From positions 186,001-250,000 of the forward strand of contig NC_013858.1 of NCBI RefSeq assembly GCF_000010725.1: DNA of 64,000 nt, given 5' to 3'. Numbering within the stretch: position 1 is the first letter of the stretch; each line of letters begins with the position of its first letter. Below the pieces are notes generated by a model. It made no database searches. It saw only the letters and a program-made list of their open reading frames with translations, and was not told the origin of the DNA. Made by a program: the position numbers and the translations under genes. Positions 58,346 to 64,000 of this stretch are shown piece after piece. Origin of the DNA: Azospirillum sp. B510. GTDB taxonomy: Bacteria; Pseudomonadota; Alphaproteobacteria; Azospirillales; Azospirillaceae.

Positions 58346-60412
58346 TCAGGCCGTCATCGGCAGGACCTCGTCGCGGGCGAAGGCGGTCATCACCATCGCC
58401 TCCGCCGAGTCGGCGCTCAGCGGACGGGAAATCAGATAGCCTTGCAGGTAGTCGCAGCCGGCCTCGGCCAGCCAATGCCGTTGCTCGGCGGTCTCCACCC
58501 CTTCCGCCACGGTCGACAGCATCAGCCGCTGGGCGAGCGCGATGACGGTGGAGGCGATGTCGGGCGCATGCGGCAGGTCGTTGATGAAACTGCGGTCGAT
58601 CTTCAGCACATCCACCGGCAGCTGGCGCAGATAGGCCAGCGAGGAATAACCGGTGCCGAAATCGTCGATGGCGATGCGCACCCCCAACCCCCGCAGGCGG
58701 TTCAAGGTCGGCAGGTGGTGGCGCACATCCTTCATGATCACCGTCTCGGTGATCTCCAACTCCAGCAACTCGGGCGGCGTGCCGTGGCGTTGCAGGATCT
58801 GCTCGACCTGCCGGGCGAATGCGGGATCGGCGAGCTGGTGGGCGGAGACATTGACCGCCACCGGCACCGGGCCATGGTCCAGCGCCCAGCGGGTGGCGGT
58901 GCGGCAGGCTTCCTCCAGCACCCAGTGGCCGATCTCGATGATCAGGCCGGTATCCTCGGCCACCGGGATGAAGTCGGCCGGCGAGATCGCCGCCCCTTCG
59001 TGCCGCCAGCGGATCAGGGCCTCGAACCCGGTCAGCCGGCCGCTCGCCGCCTCGATTTTCGGCTGATAGACCAGCTCGAAACACCGGGCCGCCACCGCCT
59101 CGCGCAGGCCGGATTCCAGCCGCAGCCGGGTCTGGGCCCGATCGGTCATGTCGCGGGTGTAGAAGACGAAGCGGTCGCCGCCGGCCGCCTTGGCCGCCTG
59201 CATCGCCGAATCGGCCATCCGCATCAGGTTGGTGCTGTCGGGGGAGTCCCCGGCCGGCGCCGCGGGATGGAGGGCGATGCCGATGCTGGCGGTGAGATGG
59301 ACGCGATGCTCCCCCACCTCGCGCAGGGAGGACAGGTCGTTCAGCAGCCGCCGCGCCACCATCGCCGCCTCGTCGCGGTCGGCGACACGCTCCAGCACCA
59401 CCAGGAACTCGTCGCCGCCGAGCCGGCCGACGGTGTCGCAGCGGCGCACGCTGGCGCCCAACCGCTCCGCCACCCGGCACAGCAGCAGGTCGCCGATGCC
59501 GTGGCCCAGGCTGTCATTGACGCGCTTGAAGCGGTCGAGGTCGACATACAGCACGGCCAGCCGGCCCGCACCCGACGCGCGCGCGCGGTTCGCCAGCTCG
59601 ATGGCGTGATCGAGCCGGTCGAGCAGCAGGGCGCGGTTCGCCAGCCCGGTCAGTGGGCAGCGCGTCGCCATCCGCCGCAGTTCGTCATGCTCGCGTTCCA
59701 GCAGGGTCAGGGTGTGGTTGAAACGGGCGATGACGAAGCCCAGCTCGTCGTCGGCATGGCCGCGCGGCACCACCAGCGGCTGGCCATAGGGCTTTTCCGG
59801 ATCGATGCGGGCGACGGCGCGGCCGATCTGTAGCAGCGGGCGGGTCAGAAGCCGGTGGAACACCGCCGCCATCGCCAGCCCGATCAGCAGGTTGCGCAGG
59901 GTTCCCGCCACCAGCGCCGCCGAGACATAGGCGAGGAAGCCGTTCGCCGCCCGTCCGGTGTCGATGCCGACGATCAGCCGTCCGATGCGCGGGGCGTCCG
60001 TCGTCCTGGGGGCGTCCGCCGGGAGCGTCAGGTCACGGATCACCGCCGGCCGGTCGAGGAAGAGCAGCGCCGTCGCCGCGCGCTCCAGCAGACCGGCCGG
60101 TTTTGCCGGACGCTCGCGGCGGGCCAGCAGCGTGCCGTCGCCCAAGCGGATCTCGGCCCAGGCGGCATTGGCCCGGACCATGCCCTGGAGAATCTGTCCC
60201 GCCAGCTCCTCGTCGATCAGCCAGGCGGCACTAGCCGCCGGTCCCTCGACCAGCGTGATGACATCCTCTACCTGCGTCACGGCCCGGGTCCGTTCGCGGC
60301 TGGCGCTCGAAGCGAATTCGACCGTGGTGATGGTCAGACCGATGACGAAGGCGGCGAGCACCGCATGAATCGCCTGCTTCAGCGTCAGGCTGCGCAGGAC
60401 AGGGGTCGCCAT
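58346..60412 (-). CDS. diguanylate cyclase/phosphodiesterase (GGDEF-EAL)
   Basis: 688-aa membrane-bound c-di-GMP enzyme. N-terminal TM (AIHAVLAAFVIGLTITTVEF), periplasmic region, second TM (AALVAGTLRNLLIGLAMAAV) and HAMP-like segment lead to GGDEF. The active site reads RLGGDEFLVVL, with an inhibitory RxxD (RRCD) five residues ahead. The EAL domain has GFEALIRWRHEG, NVSAHQLADPAF and LKIDRSFINDLP, all intact. It may make and break c-di-GMP. ATG at 60412 follows GAGGAACGG; another ATG lies at 60493. A TATAGT (60516-60511) could be its -10. Confidence 0.94.
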   Translation of the reverse strand: MATPVLRSLTLKQAIHAVLAAFVIGLTITTVEFASSASRERTRAVTQVEDVITLVEGPAASAAWLIDEELAGQILQGMVRANAAWAEIRLGDGTLLARRERPAKPAGLLERAATALLFLDRPAVIRDLTLPADAPRTTDAPRIGRLIVGIDTGRAANGFLAYVSAALVAGTLRNLLIGLAMAAVFHRLLTRPLLQIGRAVARIDPEKPYGQPLVVPRGHADDELGFVIARFNHTLTLLEREHDELRRMATRCPLTGLANRALLLDRLDHAIELANRARASGAGRLAVLYVDLDRFKRVNDSLGHGIGDLLLCRVAERLGASVRRCDTVGRLGGDEFLVVLERVADRDEAAMVARRLLNDLSSLREVGEHRVHLTASIGIALHPAAPAGDSPDSTNLMRMADSAMQAAKAAGGDRFVFYTRDMTDRAQTRLRLESGLREAVAARCFELVYQPKIEAASGRLTGFEALIRWRHEGAAISPADFIPVAEDTGLIIEIGHWVLEEACRTATRWALDHGPVPVAVNVSAHQLADPAFARQVEQILQRHGTPPELLELEITETVIMKDVRHHLPTLNRLRGLGVRIAIDDFGTGYSSLAYLRQLPVDVLKIDRSFINDLPHAPDIASTVIALAQRLMLSTVAEGVETAEQRHWLAEAGCDYLQGYLISRPLSADSAEAMVMTAFARDEVLPMTA

Positions 60413-60749
60413 CGCACCGTTCCTCGACCGGAGGTTCCATATCACCCTTCTGTCGGGAGTAACCCATTCGGCAGAGGTGGTGAACCGACGCATTAGTAGC
60501 GCGGGCGATTACTATAGAGCGGCGGTTTTATGAATTTTCTGTAACAGGCAGCCCCTTCCATTGCTGGCAATGCATATTGCCGCATGGCGCCATTCCCGCG
60601 ACGCATGGCTACCATTCATCATTGGTAATACCAGTTCATGTGCGCCGCAGCATATTCTGGCCCCGCCCATTCTCGGGGCGTTTCCTCCCTAAACTTCAGG
60701 GCCGCGCGATTGCGCGGCCCTATTTCTTTGGGGTGGAGGGAGAGGGGGG
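60413..60749. other. gene-free region with orphan terminator
   Basis: 337 bases without a convincing gene. The left part carries the GGDEF-EAL upstream region. The right end has two hairpins: GCCCCG/CGGGGC (about 60660-60679) and the strong one at 60698-60721. The sequence between (about 60540-60690) is of ordinary composition and lacks an open frame with protein character; a small RNA is possible. Confidence 0.5.
60698..60721 (+). terminator. Rho-independent-like terminator
   Basis: AGGGCCGCGC-GATT-GCGCGGCCCT, a perfect 10-bp stem with GATT loop, followed on the plus strand by ATTTCTTT. It lies 29 bases after the leftward lysE-type gene stop, but the T-rich side faces right, where no annotated rightward gene precedes it. 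Confidence 0.7.
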
Positions 60750-61382
60750 TCAGACCCGGCGGGCGAGCGCCAGCAGGCCGCCGGCGCCGATCATCAGGCC
60801 GCCGGTCAGCCGGTTCAGCGATCTGGCCGCCGACACCGTGGTCAGCTTGGCCGCCAGCCGGTCGCCGCCGGTGGCATAGGCCATGATCCAGCCGAACTCG
60901 ATCACCACCATGGTGGCGACCAGCGCCATCAGCTGGGGCGCCAGCGGGGCGGCGGCGTCGATGAATTGCGGGAACAGGGCGCCCATGAAGACCAGCGCCT
61001 TGGGGTTGCTGAAGGCGACCAGCGCGCCGCGCAGGAACAGGCGGACCGGCGTGCCCTCGCCCGAGGGGGCGGCGTCGTCGCGCTCGCCGGCCGGCTGGAC
61101 CGGCGCCCGCCACGCGGCGATGCCGAGCCAGGTGAGATAGGCGACGCCGGCCCAGCGCACGATCTCGAAGGCCAGGACCGAGGTGGAGAGCAGGGCGCCC
61201 AGCCCGAAGGCCGACAGCGCCGCCATCACCGCCAGCGCCGCGCACATGCCGGCACCGCCCCAGGCGGCGCGGCGCGCACCGAAGCGCAGGCCGAGGCTCA
61301 TCGCCAGCAGCATGTTCGGTCCCGGCGTCATCGAGATCACGAAGGCGGTGGCGAAGAAGAAGGCGAGCGTCTGCCAAGTCAT
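60750..61382 (-). CDS. LysE family translocator
   Basis: 210-aa inner-membrane exporter with six TM helices. The family start FFFATAFVISMTPGPNMLLA (TPGPN motif) and LRGALVAFSNPKALVFMGAL (NPKA) are clear. LysE/RhtB proteins export amino acids such as lysine, homoserine or threonine; the exact substrate is unknown. ATG at 61382. The hairpin at 60698-60721 lies behind its stop. Confidence 0.92.
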   Translation of the reverse strand: MTWQTLAFFFATAFVISMTPGPNMLLAMSLGLRFGARRAAWGGAGMCAALAVMAALSAFGLGALLSTSVLAFEIVRWAGVAYLTWLGIAAWRAPVQPAGERDDAAPSGEGTPVRLFLRGALVAFSNPKALVFMGALFPQFIDAAAPLAPQLMALVATMVVIEFGWIMAYATGGDRLAAKLTTVSAARSLNRLTGGLMIGAGGLLALARRV

Positions 61383-61555
61383 GGTCGGGGAACCTCAACG
61401 ACGGGAACAACGGGAAGGGGCGGCAATCGGCCCTTCCACAGCAGCATGCGCCCGGTTCCATCGCAAGCGGCCCCGGCGAAACACAGCCATGCTCGCCGTG
61501 CTCCGGCCGCGGGAGCAATCGGAGTGACCGATCAATGCGCCCGGCAGTGCGCCCG

Positions 61556-63772
61556 TCAGTGCGAAGTCGCCTGCACCTGCCAGGCGCGGAAGGCCAGATT
61601 GGCCGAATCCTGGTCCGGCCGCTTGTAGGAGGCGAAGCGGCGGTCGCGGATCCGGCCGCGCGCCTCTTTCCACACGGCGTCCCAGTCGATGGCGCCGTCG
61701 GTCAGCAGCCGCTCCTCCATGATGCCGAGCAGCGCCTCGTTGACCGTTGACACGCCGATGTTCTGCGTCGCCAGCACCAGCGCGTCGGGGGCGCGTTCCA
61801 GCGTCGCGCGCAGGCGCGTATGTCCGCCGCAGGAGCCCCAGAAGACGAGCGCCGTGCCCGGCGCGATCTCCGTCATCGTGGCGTCCTCGTGATAGCTGTG
61901 GCCGCGATGGATGACGATGGAGGGGGTCAGCCCCTCGCGCGCCATCCAGTCCCAGGCGGCGGCGCGTCCGGCCTCGCCGGCGCCGGGAATGTCGGCGACG
62001 ATGATGATGCGGTGCCCGTTGCGTTCGGGGCTGATGGCGATGGCGAAGCCGGACTGGCCGTGCAGCGCCCAGCCCTTCGCCCGGTGCTGGCGCAGGAACC
62101 CGCGGAAGGAGGCCCGGCCGTCGGGATCGTCGTAGAAGGTCATCCGCTGCACGTTGATGCCGTTGCGGAACAGGCGCTGCCCGTTCAGGACCGGCAGGGC
62201 GGCCAGCGGATGGTGCTGGAGGAAGCGTTCCGCCTCGAAGGCCGGGGTGGCCGTCCGGCCGGACAGGCGTGCCGCGTGCAGACTGCCCGCCAACCCGATC
62301 ATGCTCCGGGTCGGCGTCTCGCCGATCCCGCTCCGGGTCGGCGTCTCGCCGATCCCGCTCCGGGTCGGCGTCTCGCCGATCCCGCTCCGGGTCGGCGTCT
62401 CGCCGATCCCGCTCCGGACGGCAACCTGTTGGATCGCCGCTTTCGCCGGCGGTTCACCGCCGGCGCGGTACCAGGCGGCCAACTCATCCTCGAGCGCCGC
62501 GCGGATCGGGAGGCTGTCGAGGTCCATGGCGTCGGCCAGGGCGCCGATCACCGCCGCGGTGTCGATGGCGGAGGGCTTCCCGTCGGCCGGCAGCAGGGCC
62601 CGCAGGCTCGCGCGCATCAGCTCCCGCGCGATGGCCGGGTTGGTGCCGAACAGGCTCGCCGCCCGTCCGCCGCCGACCGTCGCGACGAAGAATTCCGCCC
62701 ACAAGGGCCGCGTCCGTTCCTCACGCGCGAGTTCGAGGAAACTGCGCTTCTCCAGTTTCAGCTGGATCCGCAAAACATTGATCAGCCCGTCGAGCGAGGA
62801 GGTGTAGAGCTGCGGCCCGGTCCGCGCGATCAGTCCGACCAGATCCTCCGACGACAGCGCCATCGTGATGCGGAAGCGGTCGTCCGGCGGATCGTCGACC
62901 ATGTCGTCGAGCAGCGCGCCGATCTTCGGCGCCACCGCCGCCGGATCGCGCGCCAGCGAGGCCGCCAGCGCCCTCGCCGCATGACTCTCCAGCGTCCGCA
63001 GATCCGGCTTCGGCAGGCGCTTGCGCAGCTCGTGCCGCGTCTCGTAGAAGGGCATGCCGCCGTCCAGCGAGCGCGTCAGCAGCCCGAGGTCGAGCGCGCG
63101 GGCGATCACCTCCTCCCCGCCGGGACGGGTGCCCAACTGGTCGGCCGCGCCGATCGCATCGAACGGGGCCAGCGGGACCGCGTCGCGCAGGGCGGCCAGC
63201 GCCGCGTCGCCGGGGAACAGGCTGGAACAACGGAACGCCTCGGCCGGGGAGCGGCGGGCCAGCTCGGCGAAGGCCGCATCCCCGCCGAACAGGGCGTCGA
63301 GAACCGGCTGGCTCGCCGGCTCATGGTCGGCGCAGGCGGTCTGCCCTTCGACCGGCCGGCTGTCGGCGGCCCGGCTGTTCATGATCTGCTCGTCGGCCGC
63401 CCTGGCTTCGGCGATCCTGGCGGCTCTCGCCGCCTTCACCGCGGCGGATTTGGCTTCGGCCGCCTGTGGATCACCGTTCAGCGCGTCGGGGGAGGTGGCC
63501 GATCGCGTGGCGGGAGGCTTGGTGGCGACGGGCTGTGTCCGAGCTTTCGCTGGCTTGGGCCGGTCTGGCGCCATCAGTTCCGCCGCACGGATGGGTGCCG
63601 GCGGTGTCGGCAGCTCCGCCACGGAGACCGGGGCGGTCGTCGCCAATGGCTCCACCGTGCCGAAAGCCGGCAGTCCGGTCGACAGCACGGCGCAGGCTGA
63701 CAGCAGCAGCCGGCGGGTCCATCGCGACGATGACGCCGCGGCATAAGCGGAGAGCGAGCGACCGGTGAGCAC
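61556..63772 (-). CDS. large exported protein of unknown function, possible caspase-like fold
   Basis: 738-aa protein with a signal-like N-terminus (RLLLSACAVLSTGLPAFG). After a Pro/Ala/Lys-rich linker comes a long helical region (about 150-480). A nine-residue unit RSGIGETPT is then repeated four times (about 457-492). In the C-terminal part a hydrophobic strand leads to TPSIVIHRGHSYHEDAT (His625), and another to ALVFWGSCGGHTRL (Cys648). This resembles the His-Gly and Cys-Gly dyad of clan CD (caspase, gingipain) peptidases, though the 23-residue spacing is short. GTG start at 63772 is uncertain. No neighbouring partner gene. Confidence 0.7.
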   Translation of the reverse strand: MLTGRSLSAYAAASSSRWTRRLLLSACAVLSTGLPAFGTVEPLATTAPVSVAELPTPPAPIRAAELMAPDRPKPAKARTQPVATKPPATRSATSPDALNGDPQAAEAKSAAVKAARAARIAEARAADEQIMNSRAADSRPVEGQTACADHEPASQPVLDALFGGDAAFAELARRSPAEAFRCSSLFPGDAALAALRDAVPLAPFDAIGAADQLGTRPGGEEVIARALDLGLLTRSLDGGMPFYETRHELRKRLPKPDLRTLESHAARALAASLARDPAAVAPKIGALLDDMVDDPPDDRFRITMALSSEDLVGLIARTGPQLYTSSLDGLINVLRIQLKLEKRSFLELAREERTRPLWAEFFVATVGGGRAASLFGTNPAIARELMRASLRALLPADGKPSAIDTAAVIGALADAMDLDSLPIRAALEDELAAWYRAGGEPPAKAAIQQVAVRSGIGETPTRSGIGETPTRSGIGETPTRSGIGETPTRSMIGLAGSLHAARLSGRTATPAFEAERFLQHHPLAALPVLNGQRLFRNGINVQRMTFYDDPDGRASFRGFLRQHRAKGWALHGQSGFAIAISPERNGHRIIIVADIPGAGEAGRAAAWDWMAREGLTPSIVIHRGHSYHEDATMTEIAPGTALVFWGSCGGHTRLRATLERAPDALVLATQNIGVSTVNEALLGIMEERLLTDGAIDWDAVWKEARGRIRDRRFASYKRPDQDSANLAFRAWQVQATSH
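62298..62421. repeat. 27-bp tandem repeat, four copies plus partial
   Basis: Units at 62298-62324, 62325-62351, 62352-62378 and 62379-62405, plus a partial copy to about 62421. Core CTCCGGGTCGGCGTCTCGCC. All but the first unit are identical. They encode RSGIGETPT in frame. No spacers, so not a CRISPR. Confidence 0.9.
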
Positions 63773-64000
63773 GTCGATGGCAACTTCGAGGATTGACGAC
63801 TGGCGGATCGGGATAGCGTCCGACCGACGCCTTACCCCTTAAGACTTACCATATTCAGGCAATTCCGGTTTTGTCACCCGTTACCCGCAGTCCGCCCGCA
63901 TATTCTTGTGCCGGAGCCCGTCGAACCGGCGGCGGAGTACCCCGCCCTGGCCGTTGCTTGCCGGTTGAATTGCCCGGCCAAGCATGGACAGGAGCGCTTC
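63773..64000. other. window end, no gene seen
   Basis: 228 bases upstream of the large exported-protein gene. It has an AT-richer patch (about 63835-63875) that may hold that gene's promoter. No coding frame of note. Confidence 0.45.

Noticed and set aside
62298..62421. CRISPR-like regular repeats
   Set aside because: The 27-bp units are directly adjacent with no spacers, lie inside a coding frame, and no cas genes are near.
1..64000. tRNA, rRNA or riboswitch genes
   Set aside because: I looked for cloverleaf-like and T-loop (GTTCGAATC) patterns and conserved riboswitch cores and found none I could support by eye.

Overview
The window is GC-rich (roughly 70 % by eye) and densely coded. Codon use and gene content point to an alphaproteobacterium of the Rhodospirillales, most like Azospirillum or a near relative. 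The clues are NiFe-hydrogenase maturation genes, a RpoE-ChrR type ECF sigma/anti-sigma pair with its lipid-modification operon, many large hybrid kinases and c-di-GMP proteins, and small proteins of unknown family. I see no tRNA, rRNA, CRISPR array, prophage or insertion sequence. One AT-rich patch (about 9430-9965) looks foreign.

Layout. 46-5390: a Crp/Fnr-type regulator, a small protein, then a hybrid histidine kinase translationally coupled to a periplasmic binding protein. 5500-15750: small unknowns, an HNH protein, rimO, a MarR regulator, a membrane acyltransferase-like protein, the AT-rich island, a DUF429-like gene coupled to dnaE, a lipoprotein and a secreted SnoaL-like protein. 15846-20318: an EamA transporter, a YgaP-like membrane protein, gamma-glutamyltranspeptidase, a small unknown and a proline/tyrosine-repeat exported protein. 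20333-28273: a signalling block with a REC-HD-GYP protein, a single-domain receiver, a divergent LuxR-type regulator, a degenerate kinase with a dead receiver, and a large PAS hybrid kinase with Hpt.

28553-35441: a stress regulon. chrR and rpoE run left. An amine oxidase/DUF1365/cyclopropane-fatty-acid-synthase-like/DUF3833 operon runs right. An SDR/NTF2-like pair runs left from the far side. All three transcription units start with the same promoter pattern TGATCC-N16-CGTA, so the block is probably one autoregulated unit remodelling membrane lipids, as in singlet-oxygen responses.

35872-38131: exbB-exbD-tonB with a Fur-like 9-1-9 operator upstream. 38161-44955: a hypothetical, a PAP2 phosphatase, a 2-hydroxyacid dehydrogenase, purC, a phosphopantetheinyl transferase, a C-terminal processing protease and a polyprenyl-phosphate sugar transferase. 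45088-49681: hupK-like, hypB, hypC and hypE running left, and hupE running right, around a perfect FNR/FixK-type box. hypA, hypF and hypD are not here, so the set must be completed elsewhere.

49875-64000: a DUF3618-type protein, a YihY/BrkB membrane protein, a PPC-like protein, a HutD/Ves-family protein, a palindrome-rich intergenic region, a GH1 beta-glucosidase behind an acyl-carrier-like protein, an NCS2 purine permease, a YddG-like exporter, a GGDEF-EAL protein, a LysE exporter and a large secreted protein. The last has a 27-bp in-frame tandem repeat and a possible caspase-like His/Cys pair.
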